A stretch of DNA of 8,044 nucleotides from Microcaldota archaeon (GCA_003660965.1 QMVF01000029.1:1-8044); one strand, 5' to 3'. Positions 1 through 5,355 are shown, numbered from the stretch's first letter. Notes: a model not told the origin generated them from the sequence alone. Numbers and translations are program-made.

Positions 1-50
1 AAATCAGTTTTCACCTCATCATCGTTAACCCGAATTTTGATTTTTTGCAT
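1..50 (-). CDS. 5' end of an unidentified protein gene, cut by the window edge
   Basis: Reading leftwards from an ATG at 50-48, the minus strand gives 16 residues, MQKIKIRVNDDEVKTD, before the window ends. The frame stays open upstream to a TAG at 86-84, so in-frame GTG codons at 83-81 or 77-75 could also be the start. A TATA-like AT-rich box at about 105-113 would place transcription start near base 83, which makes a leaderless GTG start plausible. The alternating charged and hydrophobic residues look protein-like, but the fragment is too short to assign a family. It diverges from the RNase P RNA gene. It could also be chance open frame. Confidence 0.4.
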   Translation of the reverse strand, partial: MQKIKIRVNDDEVKTD

Positions 51-104
51 AGGCCTTATCGTATCATTTCCACCCACATTCACCTACCCCTCGCAATAAT
101 TATG

Positions 105-113
105 CTTTAAAAA
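105..113 (-). promoter_or_regulatory. Candidate TATA box for the leftward partial gene
   Basis: The minus strand reads TTTTTAAAG here. Its centre lies about 26 bases before the GTG at 83-81 and about 59 bases before the ATG at 50. Archaeal TATA boxes normally sit 26-27 bases before transcription start. The call rests only on composition and position. Confidence 0.3.
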
Positions 114-160
114 TTTTCAAGCATCCTCCGCCGTCCTCCGCAAACTCGCCTGTACTCAGG

Positions 161-168
161 TTTTTAAG
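161..168 (+). promoter_or_regulatory. Candidate TATA box of the RNase P RNA gene
   Basis: TTTTTAAG is centred near 164, about 27 bases before the 5' strand of RNase P helix P1 (starting at 191-193). This is the usual archaeal distance from TATA box to transcription start, so the RNA may need little or no 5' trimming. The rest of 51-190 shows no convincing gene. Confidence 0.45.
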
Positions 169-190
169 CCCATTCTTCACAATCTATATT

Positions 191-515
191 GGAGAAAGCG
201 GGACAGGTAGCAGCTGACGCGAAGGGAAAGGAAATTTCTTTCGCTTGCCATAAAGGAGGGTGAGCGTTAGGGAACCTTGGTTCCCTACGTGAGGAAGTTC
301 CGCCCACCACAAGAGCTCGAGCAAAAGTTTTGACTGGTTCAAGACCAGTAGCCGGAACAGAAACGATACCTGAATCCATAATGCAATGACTTCGGGAGCG
401 AAGGAGGAGGGGTGAAACGCGCCGGCGAAAGAGTGACGTGCGTGGTGCAAGGCTTCGAGCCGCTTAGTCGAATGCTGCTAATACTGAAGGCGGACTATTG
501 CCTGTCCCCTTTCTT
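191..515 (+). ncRNA. rnpB: RNase P RNA (archaeal type)
   Basis: This is the catalytic RNA of the ribonucleoprotein that removes 5' leaders from pre-tRNAs. The ends close a long P1 helix: 200-207 (GGGACAGG) pairs with 501-508, extended by 193-198 with 509-514 around a bulged C. P2 pairs 208-213 with 475-480. P4 pairs 296-304 with 489-496 and contains the universally conserved bulged U (U299). P5 pairs 305-310 with 442-447. A P3-like helix pairs 214-220 with 264-270. Conserved stretches are visible: GAGGAAGUUCCGCC at 291-304, ACAGAAACGA at 357-366, GGUGAAACGC at 411-420, the AGUCGAAUGCUGC block at 466-478, and ACUGAAGGCGGACU at 483-496. Stem-loops lie at 333-349 and 451-461. Oddity: an extra hairpin at 265-289 sits between P3 and P4 and belongs to a repeat found again before the tRNA. 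Pyrimidine-rich sequence at 506-517 may end the transcript. The exact ends are inferred from P1. Confidence 0.93.
251..289 (+). repeat. 39-base repeat, copy 1 (inside RNase P RNA)
   Basis: This segment nearly matches 567-605. By eye the two copies align over 40 columns with three substitutions and two single-base gaps. Its 3' half folds into a hairpin: 268-275 pairs with 280-287, plus C265-G289 and G266-C288 around a bulged U. In this copy the 5' arm also supplies the 3' strand of the P3-like helix (264-270), so the two folds compete or the boundary is shared. Nothing else in the window matches it. Confidence 0.75.
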
Positions 516-566
516 CTAATCGGAACCGCTAGCCGCTTCAACTACTATTTTTAATATTGTCAATTG
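516..566 (+). other. Short RNase P-tRNA spacer with a possible TATA box
   Basis: The spacer between the two RNA genes contains an AT-rich run, ATTTTTAATATTG, at about 547-559. If it works as a TATA box, transcription of the tRNA would begin near 576-580, inside the repeat, leaving a leader of about 26-30 bases. The alternative is that RNase P RNA and the tRNA come from one transcript. No coding sequence is evident. Confidence 0.35.
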
Positions 567-605
567 TAAAAGGAGGGTAAGCGTAAGGAACTTTGGTTCC
601 CTACG
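567..605 (+). repeat. 39-base repeat, copy 2 (tRNA 5' leader)
   Basis: This is the second copy of the element found inside the RNase P RNA. It ends exactly one base before the tRNA. The 3' 24 bases form a hairpin whose last base pair is C582-G605: 582-585 pairs with 602-605, one A-C mismatch follows, then 587-591 pairs with 596-600 with loop UUUG. The hairpin therefore abuts the acceptor stem, and the expected RNase P cut falls at its 3' foot. The pairing survives in both copies although several stem bases differ. Confidence 0.75.
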
Positions 606-644
606 GCCTAGGTAACTCAGCCTGGTTAGAGTGCCAGACTCATA

Positions 645-705
645 ATAATCCTTTTTCGGCGAACCGAAAAAGCGTTAACGGAAAAAGGCACCCCCTTGTT
701 GAGAA
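645..705 (+). other. tRNA intron 1 (37/38), 61 nt
   Basis: The junction fits a canonical archaeal bulge-helix-bulge. The outer helix is the anticodon stem. The 4-bp central helix is CUCA (639-642) with UGAG (700-703). The 3-nt bulges are UAA (643-645) and AAA (704-706), each cut between its second and third base. Splicing there leaves a 7-nt anticodon loop. The intron contains a strong hairpin: 651-659 pairs with 664-672 with loop CGAA. An alternative pairs 650-656 with 682-688. The tRNA-splicing endonuclease would remove it. Confidence 0.88.
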
Positions 706-727
706 ATCTGGAAGTCGCGGGTTCAAA

Positions 728-831
728 TGGCCCTTTTCCGCCTGGGGCGCAAAAGCCCTCCTCTTTCCGCTTAGCGGAAAGGGACACCTTTCCCTTGTAG
801 GGAAAGCGTGCAGGGGAAAATAGTGTGGAAA
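728..831 (+). other. tRNA intron 2 inside the T-loop (59/60), 104 nt
   Basis: Without this segment the T arm becomes GCGGG-TTCAAAT-CCCGC; with it the gene has no usable 3' half. The flanking AAAT is duplicated (725-728 and 829-832), so sequence alone leaves the cut between positions 56/57 and 60/61. The fold picks 59/60: central helix UUCA (722-725) with UGGA (826-829, one G-U pair), bulges AAU (726-728) and AAU (830-832), outer helix the T stem. Inside are stem-loops 763-770/774-781 and 788-795/799-806, both 8 bp, and a small one at 745-748/755-758. Distal pairing is 734-737 with 817-820, continuing through 738-739 with 815-816. Confidence 0.85.
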
Positions 832-847
832 TCCCGCCCTAGGCATT

Positions 848-2317
848 TTATTCAAACACGGAATTGAAGAACCCGATACCAGCAGGCTTTGCCTTGGGCT
901 TTGGGATGCTCTCCTCATAATTCGCAAACGAGAATTTCCTTATCTCCTCAGTTATTTCTTCAAATGAACTTTCCGGGTCAAGCCCGCCTAAGAACTTCTC
1001 CCTTGACTTGAGTTCAGCCCCAAATTCTCTTCTACTCATGCCAAAGCTCTCGCACGCCCTATCGATGACTGCTGCCTTTTTATTGCTTCTCACCACCGCA
1101 TCCTGCTTTGAATCGTATTTGAAAAGAATGTTGATTTTTGGCAGGGAGCAATCCGCACACGGCACCATCTCGCCTATTTCAGTGCACCTCCTTATTTCCG
1201 TGCTCCTCCTGCTCTTTGCATCATACTTCATCATCCGTCTCTGCACCACTATGAGGCCAAGGGATTCAAGGTCTATGGAAAGTACTCCCAAGGAACGCAT
1301 CCTAACCAGCGTTTCCCGTGCACTTTGTGCATGGAACGTGGCATAGCTTCCGCGCGCCTGCCCGCTGGTCATGGTTTCCAGCAGTGCCTTTACTTCTTCT
1401 GCAGTGCGCGCCTCCCCTACAATCACCCTATCAGGCCTCATCCTCAAACTGTCTGCAACCAGCTCCTTCATGCTCACCCCAATCTCATCACTTGCAAGCA
1501 ATTTCACCTTGTGCTCATGCGGTATGTTTATCTCCGGAGTTTCCTCAGTAATCAAAATTCTTTCTTTGGGTGAAATGAACTGGAAGAGTGCATTCATGGT
1601 GCTGGTCTTCCCACTCGCCGTGTTGCCTGCAATTAAGATCGAAGCATCTGCCTGCATCATCAGCCAGAGAAATGCAAGGGCTTCTGCTGAGAAGGTGCGA
1701 TATGCAATAAGATCCGCAACATGGATGGGGTTGCACCTGAACTTTCGTATCGTAAGCTCGTAGCTTGATATCGGGGGAATTGATGCATGGATGCGTGAAC
1801 CGTCGGGGAGCACCGCATTAAGGCGGGGCTTTTGAAGGGTTATGCGCCTCCCCACCTTCCTCCCCATCTTGTTTATGACGTCCACAAGCGCCTCCTCATT
1901 CTCAAAGGCGCAGTTGGTTCTTAGCCAGCCCTTCTTTCTATGGTACACGAAAATAGGTGCCCCAATTCCTATTACTGCAATTTCCTCCAGCTCAGGGTCT
2001 GAAAGCAGTTCATCAAGCGCTGAAAAACCGTAAACATGGGCCACTGCGGCCCTTATCAAATACCTGCGCTGTTCTTCATCAACCTCAAGGCCGCTCTCCA
2101 CACAATGGCTTGCGAGCAGCCTGCCAACCTGCTTACGCACACCTTGCTTATCCCTTATTTCCGAATGCCTTGAGCAGTCCCTGAACCGCGCGGCAACTTC
2201 CTCCACTACTTCCTCTTCCTCCTTGCTTAACTCTGGCATACCCACTGAATACTCGCTTTTCCAACCCCCTATTCTCCAGCCCAGGAAATTTTTATCTATG
2301 CCTTTACGCATGCTCAT
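848..2317 (-). CDS. Type II/IV secretion (archaeal pilus/archaellum-type) ATPase
   Basis: This is a 489-residue hexameric NTPase of the GspE/VirB11/TadA superfamily, expected at the inner face of the membrane, where it powers assembly of type IV pilus-like filaments or secretion. The N-terminal domain runs to about residue 200. The catalytic core shows Walker A GNTASGKT (231-238), the Asp box TEETPEI (257-263), Walker B RVIVGEAR (297-304) and the His box ATFHAQS (326-332). The region after about 370 is charged and variable, with cysteines at 378, 387 and 390 including a CxxC. The start ATG overlaps the stop of the upstream DUF192 gene as ATGA, which suggests translational coupling; M3 or M27 are possible later starts. 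It is third in the minus-strand operon after uppS. No TadC-like membrane partner or pilin follows; the RNA genes begin immediately. The substrate is unknown. Confidence 0.92.
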   Translation of the reverse strand: MSMRKGIDKNFLGWRIGGWKSEYSVGMPELSKEEEEVVEEVAARFRDCSRHSEIRDKQGVRKQVGRLLASHCVESGLEVDEEQRRYLIRAAVAHVYGFSALDELLSDPELEEIAVIGIGAPIFVYHRKKGWLRTNCAFENEEALVDVINKMGRKVGRRITLQKPRLNAVLPDGSRIHASIPPISSYELTIRKFRCNPIHVADLIAYRTFSAEALAFLWLMMQADASILIAGNTASGKTSTMNALFQFISPKERILITEETPEINIPHEHKVKLLASDEIGVSMKELVADSLRMRPDRVIVGEARTAEEVKALLETMTSGQARGSYATFHAQSARETLVRMRSLGVLSIDLESLGLIVVQRRMMKYDAKSRRSTEIRRCTEIGEMVPCADCSLPKINILFKYDSKQDAVVRSNKKAAVIDRACESFGMSRREFGAELKSREKFLGGLDPESSFEEITEEIRKFSFANYEESIPKPKAKPAGIGFFNSVFE

Positions 2318-2670
2318 CCCGTGCCAAATTCTAGCACATCTCCTACCCGCACCAGCTCAGCAAGCTCCGGCTTTCCCTCAATCAAATACTTGCTCCTCTT
2401 CTTTGGAATTATAAATGAAACGAATGGCCGGGCAATGCGCACATCAACCACCCGCTTCCCCTCATCCAAAAAAATGGCTGAAAATGGAAAGAAGACGAAG
2501 AGTGAATGGATGCTGCATGAGTATCTGCTCCTATTATCGAATACAAATAACACGGGCATCTTCAACCCGCACCTGAACATTAGGCCAAGGGCGCTTTTTG
2601 GAATCGAGTCTGCGAGCTCGAAATCCTGAGCAACCCTTTTCTTTCTGCTTTTATTGTATATCCCGCCCAT
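2314..2670 (-). CDS. DUF192 family small protein
   Basis: The product is 118 residues from the ATG at 2670. It shows the DUF192 pattern: GLMFR (29-33), hydrophobic MPVLFVF (38-44), SIHSLFVFFPFSAIFLDEG (53-71) leading into RVVDV, YLIEG (95-99) and VGDVLEF (109-115). The family forms a small beta-rich fold of unknown function, often exported; here I see no signal peptide. The frame is open further upstream (to 2790), but that would lie inside the end of uppS in another frame, and its N-terminus lacks family features. ATG 2670 lies seven bases after the uppS stop. ATG 2709 is the alternative. The stop TGA overlaps the ATPase start by one base pair set (ATGA). The gene is probably co-transcribed with uppS and the ATPase. 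Confidence 0.88.
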   Translation of the reverse strand: MGGIYNKSRKKRVAQDFELADSIPKSALGLMFRCGLKMPVLFVFDNRSRYSCSIHSLFVFFPFSAIFLDEGKRVVDVRIARPFVSFIIPKKRSKYLIEGKPELAELVRVGDVLEFGTG

Positions 2671-2677
2671 GCTCCCA

Positions 2678-3370
2678 CTACTTTCCAAATCTTCTCTTTC
2701 TGCTTGCATATTCCCGCAGAGCGCGCTTGAAATCCGCCTTTTTGAATTCCGGCCACAATTTTTTAGAAAAGTAATACTCGCTGTAAGCACTCTGCCATGG
2801 CAAAAAGCCGGAAGTTCTTATTTCACCAGAGGTGCGTATTACTAAATCAGGATCACTTGAAAGCGCACCACTCCACAAATATTTCCTAAATGACTTCTCA
2901 TCCACATGTTTAACTCCACTCCGCAAAATCTCATTAACCGCATTCACAAGCTCCTGCCTTCCACCATAGCCTATGAGCAGGTTGAGCTCATACTCCCGGT
3001 ACTCTTCGGTGCGCTCCTCAAGCTCCTTTATTTTTTTTATAAGCTTCCTCGGAAACTCGTCCAAGTTGCCGCGCACCTGCACTCTTATCTTGTGCTTGTG
3101 AACCTCCTCCCTATCCTCGTACTCCTTCAACTTCCGCTCAAATAACTCCATGAGCGCGCGAACTTCGGAAGCCGACCTTTTGAAATTGTCAGATGAAAAG
3201 CCCCATCCCGTCAAGGTTCTAACATTTGCCTCTCTACACCATTCCATAAGCTTCCATAAATTATCAATTCCCTTGGCATGCCCTTCAATAAGCGGCTTTC
3301 TGTATTTACGCGCCCACCTTCTGTTCCCATCCGGTATAAGCGCCACGTGTTTAGGAGCCGATCTTTTCAT
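2678..3370 (-). CDS. uppS: cis-prenyltransferase (undecaprenyl/polyprenyl diphosphate synthase)
   Basis: This 230-residue enzyme adds isopentenyl units in cis to an allylic diphosphate, giving the long polyprenyl backbone of dolichol-type glycan carriers. Visible family motifs are IPDGNRRWA (12-20) with catalytic Asp14, His31 in EGHAKG, GFSSDNFKRS (57-66), GYGGRQE (134-140), and the C-terminal block DPDLVIRTSGE (173-183) through FLPWQSAYSEYYF (189-201), holding the substrate and metal residues (R179, R185, E198). Length is normal for the family. A usual Asn in the SGE-R-SNF stretch is Gly188 here. It is the first gene of a minus-strand operon. The ATG lies about 26 bases from the TATA box at 3392-3400, so the message is probably leaderless. 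The reductase and STT3 genes nearby fit a role in glycan-lipid supply. Product chain length cannot be told from sequence. Confidence 0.95.
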   Translation of the reverse strand: MKRSAPKHVALIPDGNRRWARKYRKPLIEGHAKGIDNLWKLMEWCREANVRTLTGWGFSSDNFKRSASEVRALMELFERKLKEYEDREEVHKHKIRVQVRGNLDEFPRKLIKKIKELEERTEEYREYELNLLIGYGGRQELVNAVNEILRSGVKHVDEKSFRKYLWSGALSSDPDLVIRTSGEIRTSGFLPWQSAYSEYYFSKKLWPEFKKADFKRALREYASRKRRFGK

Positions 3371-3391
3371 GCTCTATTTTCAGTGGGCAAG

Positions 3392-3400
3392 TTTTATAAG
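3392..3400. promoter_or_regulatory. Single TATA box shared by uppS and the divergent hypothetical gene
   Basis: TTTTATAAG reads CTTATAAAA on the other strand, so both strands offer a good archaeal TATA box. Its centre (3396) is 26 bases from the uppS ATG (3370) and 29 bases from the ATG at 3425. Both distances suit leaderless transcripts. The whole gap between the two starts is 54 bases. A second AT-rich run at 3414-3421 is too close to 3425 to serve the plus gene but could serve uppS with a short leader. Confidence 0.55.
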
Positions 3401-3424
3401 AAATCCCGGCATAAGTTTATAGCA

Positions 3425-4174
3425 ATGAACCTCTTACGAAGAACCACTCCCCAATCCGCAGGCCGCACAGCTCCAAAAGACCACGGAATTCTAGGCAACT
3501 ACTTAGGCTGGCTAGTCACAAGGAACTCTGCCTTTCTCAAATTCAATTCACAGAAACCACTCGTTGAATTCTATTTATCGCGCGGAGCAGAAACACGAAG
3601 ACTGCTTTCTAGGCTTTACAAGCATGCAAGCGATGGAGATCTGCGTTCACTGCGCAAGCTTCAGGAAGCTGCTTCTTTTTGGGAGCCCCCGCGTGCGGAA
3701 CTTGCCTGCGATTATATTTGCAAGCTGGCAACTTCCAAAAACCGCGACGCAATTTCTGCTCTGGAATATGTTTATCTAGACCAATCAAGCCTGCACAGTT
3801 CAAACATAAGCCAAAACTCCGTGGCTCGTAAGGCACTCAACACCATCTACAATCTTGCCGAAGGGCATTCCGAGCCCGCGCTTCTTTCCTTGCTCCGAAT
3901 GGCAACCTCTTGCCCTGATGAGGAGCAGAGAAGCCAGGCGCTGGAGCGTCTATTTTTGCTAACAGGTCCGGCCCTTAATCTGCCTCTGGAAGAGCTCAAG
4001 CTCTGCCACATCTATCTCCTCAGTTTTCTTACTAAAAATGCACGCAGCTACTATGTACGTAAGCAGGCTTTTTTGAAACTACGGCGCATTTCAAAAAGCA
4101 ACACGCCCTTTTCTTCCTCCGCATCAAATGAACTAACTTCTCTTAGTCAATCCTCTCCATCCTCACATGAATAA
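3425..4174 (+). CDS. Hypothetical protein, probably all alpha-helical
   Basis: I do not recognise this 249-residue protein. The frame is open back to 3278, but ATG 3425 is preferred: it lies 29 bases after a TATA box, and the longer form would run through the promoter and the uppS start. Residues 1-20 are basic and polar. From about 25 to 220 the sequence looks like successive amphipathic helices rich in Leu, Ala, Arg and Ser (for example LSRLYKHASDGDLRSLRKLQEAA, then ALLSLLRMATSC and SQALERLFLL), resembling HEAT- or TPR-type helical repeats without a clear consensus. The C-terminal 27 residues are Ser-rich and probably disordered. There is no signal peptide, membrane segment or catalytic motif. 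It diverges from uppS under a shared promoter and overlaps the 3' end of the reductase gene by 12 bases. A scaffold or binding role is only a guess. Confidence 0.75.
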   Translation: MNLLRRTTPQSAGRTAPKDHGILGNYLGWLVTRNSAFLKFNSQKPLVEFYLSRGAETRRLLSRLYKHASDGDLRSLRKLQEAASFWEPPRAELACDYICKLATSKNRDAISALEYVYLDQSSLHSSNISQNSVARKALNTIYNLAEGHSEPALLSLLRMATSCPDEEQRSQALERLFLLTGPALNLPLEELKLCHIYLLSFLTKNARSYYVRKQAFLKLRRISKSNTPFSSSASNELTSLSQSSPSSHE

Positions 4175-5293
4175 AGCTCCGAACATGCTTGTACTTTTTG
4201 AAAGTTTCAGAATGCCTTCAAACAACCCGTTCTCCTTTAATTTCCCAAGCATGGCACTCGGCGAATCCATATCCCCATATGCGGAAAGAAACCGCTCCGC
4301 CCCCGCGTTCTTTACCATGTGCGCATATCTGCATACTTCCTCATCGCTCAACCCATCTGCAAATCTGCGTATTCGCATGTGCATTTTCAGATCACGCTCA
4401 TACTTTTTTCTCCACGTCTGCTCATACTGTTCAAGCTCCTCCTCTCTCCCTGCACTTGCAGCTATCTCTCCTGCAATCTTGCCGCACATGCTTCCAAAGT
4501 ATATGCCTCCGCCAGTAGTTGCCTTGGTCTGGCCTGCAGCATCTCCCGCCAGCAAAACTCTGCCCTTTGCCGTACATTTCCTTACTTCTATAGGTATGAC
4601 TCCGCCAAGCACACTCACTCTTCTTGCACCATCCAGCATCTCTTGTACTCTCCTCTCCTTCTTAACTAGCCTGTTCAGCGCATGCTTCGGGTTGCTTCCA
4701 ACCTTAACTCCGCATCCAAGACGAACCATGTCCTTACCCAGTGGAATTGCCCACCCAAAGAAGCCGGGCAGAATCTCATTTGAAACGAATACGTGAACGC
4801 TTTCAACATCCTCGCAGCTTGCGCTCTCCACATCCTCCTGATAGCAGAAGGCAAATTCCTTCATAGGCGGAAAGCCGAACACCTTTGCAACATTTGATGC
4901 AACTCCATCTGCACCAATTATGGCACCCTTAATTTTCTCAAGCTCAGGTCTGGTTCCGGTTATTATTTCCGCACCTGCCTTTTCCGCTCGCTCTGCACAA
5001 AGCCTATCGTATTTGGCCCTGTCAAAAACATTTGCAATCACTTGCTTTGCCTTTACTCTGAGAACGCTTCCATCAGGCAGGTGAATGAAAGCACCTTTCA
5101 GCCTATTGGAGCTGATTGCCTCGTACTCTATTCCCGCAGCATCAAGCCCTTTTCGGGAAACCACGCTGGAGCAGGCAACTGGCTCTCCAATTACTTTGTG
5201 CTCCTCATATATTCTAACCCGTTCACCAAGCTCGGCAGCCCTTGCGCCAGCAGCGCAGCCCGCAGGCCCGGCTCCAACAATAGTTGTTTGCAT
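4163..5293 (-). CDS. Geranylgeranyl reductase family flavoprotein
   Basis: This is a 376-residue FAD-dependent oxidoreductase of the family that saturates isoprenoid double bonds in archaeal lipids (archaeol precursors) or dolichol-type carriers. It opens with the dinucleotide-binding motif GAGPAG (7-12). A GEPVACSS stretch (36-43) has the family's conserved cysteine at 41. The second FAD motif is GADGVASNVAKVFG (127-140). FGWAIPLG (179-186) lines up with the substrate-side YxWxFP motif. GDAAGQTKATTGGGI (250-264) is the hallmark third FAD motif. Length is typical. The start ATG is at 5293-5291, with a TATA-like box centred about 28 bases upstream, so it is probably leaderless. It is divergent from STT3 and near uppS, which favours a role on the polyprenyl glycan carrier, but membrane-lipid saturation is equally allowed by sequence. 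The C-terminal end overlaps the hypothetical gene tail to tail. Confidence 0.9.
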   Translation of the reverse strand: MQTTIVGAGPAGCAAGARAAELGERVRIYEEHKVIGEPVACSSVVSRKGLDAAGIEYEAISSNRLKGAFIHLPDGSVLRVKAKQVIANVFDRAKYDRLCAERAEKAGAEIITGTRPELEKIKGAIIGADGVASNVAKVFGFPPMKEFAFCYQEDVESASCEDVESVHVFVSNEILPGFFGWAIPLGKDMVRLGCGVKVGSNPKHALNRLVKKERRVQEMLDGARRVSVLGGVIPIEVRKCTAKGRVLLAGDAAGQTKATTGGGIYFGSMCGKIAGEIAASAGREEELEQYEQTWRKKYERDLKMHMRIRRFADGLSDEEVCRYAHMVKNAGAERFLSAYGDMDSPSAMLGKLKENGLFEGILKLSKSTSMFGALFM

Positions 5294-5316
5294 GTTGTAA
5301 TTTCATGCAAAAAAAG

Positions 5317-5326
5317 CTTATTAATG
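5317..5326. promoter_or_regulatory. Possible shared TATA box for the reductase and STT3 genes
   Basis: CTTATTAATG (minus strand CATTAATAAG) is centred near 5321. It is about 28 bases from the reductase ATG at 5293 and about 35 bases from the STT3 ATG at 5357. The plus transcript would start near 5347 and have a leader of about ten bases. It is the only clear AT-rich box in the 63-base gap. Confidence 0.45.
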
Positions 5327-5350
5327 AGCATCTCATAAACCCGCTCACGT

Positions 5351-5355
5351 GAGGT
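5351..5355 (+). promoter_or_regulatory. Shine-Dalgarno-like GAGGT very close to the STT3 start
   Basis: GAGGT matches the 16S anti-SD core but is only one base from the ATG at 5357, closer than usual. No other in-frame start exists between the ATG and the upstream TAA at 5336-5338, so the start choice is firm even if this site is weak. Confidence 0.35.

Larger units (their letters stand above)
606..845 (+). tRNA. tRNA with anticodon CAU (probably elongator Met), two introns
   Basis: Joining 606-644, 706-727 and 832-845 gives a normal 75-nt tRNA. The acceptor GCCTAGG (606-612) pairs with CCTAGGC (838-844), and A845 is the discriminator. U8 and A9 follow, then D stem ACTC/GAGT (615-618/629-632) with GG in the loop at 624-625. 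Anticodon stem CCAGA (634-638) pairs with TCTGG (707-711) around loop CTCATAA, anticodon CAT at 641-643. The variable loop is 712-716. T stem GCGGG (717-721) pairs with CCCGC (833-837), loop TTCAAAT. CCA is not encoded. The initiator is unlikely because the anticodon stem lacks three G-C pairs next to the loop. Ile2 (CAU, modified C34) cannot be excluded. The 3' end is two bases from the stop codon of the convergent ATPase gene. Confidence 0.9.

Noticed and set aside
238..256. Resemblance of the RNase P P3 loop region to the stem-loop of tRNA intron 2 (762-782)
   Set aside because: The match is patchy and confined to TTTC/GAAA-type stems; it could arise from composition alone.
164..450. Minus-strand open frames of 71 and 88 codons
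   Set aside because: They are antisense to the RNase P RNA, whose helices explain the sequence; the translations look unlike proteins.
593..823. Plus-strand 76-codon frame
   Set aside because: It runs through the tRNA exons and introns and is a by-product of the stem-loop sequences.
606..845. Split (trans-spliced) or pseudogene tRNA
   Set aside because: All pieces are in order on one strand and both junctions form intact bulge-helix-bulge folds, so cis-spliced introns explain it better.
606..845. Initiator tRNA-Met
   Set aside because: The anticodon stem CCAGA/TCTGG lacks the three consecutive G-C pairs next to the loop expected of initiators.
640..927. Minus-strand 95-codon frame
   Set aside because: It is antisense to the tRNA and overlaps the end of the ATPase gene in another frame.
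2671..2790. Longer N-terminus of the DUF192 protein starting at 2790
   Set aside because: It lies within the uppS coding end and lacks family-like sequence; ATG 2670 just after the uppS stop is more likely.
3278..3424. Longer N-terminus for the helical protein starting at 3278
   Set aside because: It would read through the uppS start region and the shared promoter; the ATG at 3425 fits a leaderless transcript.
4167..4796. Plus-strand 209-codon frame opposite the reductase
   Set aside because: It is a shadow of the reductase gene, which has complete family motifs on the other strand.
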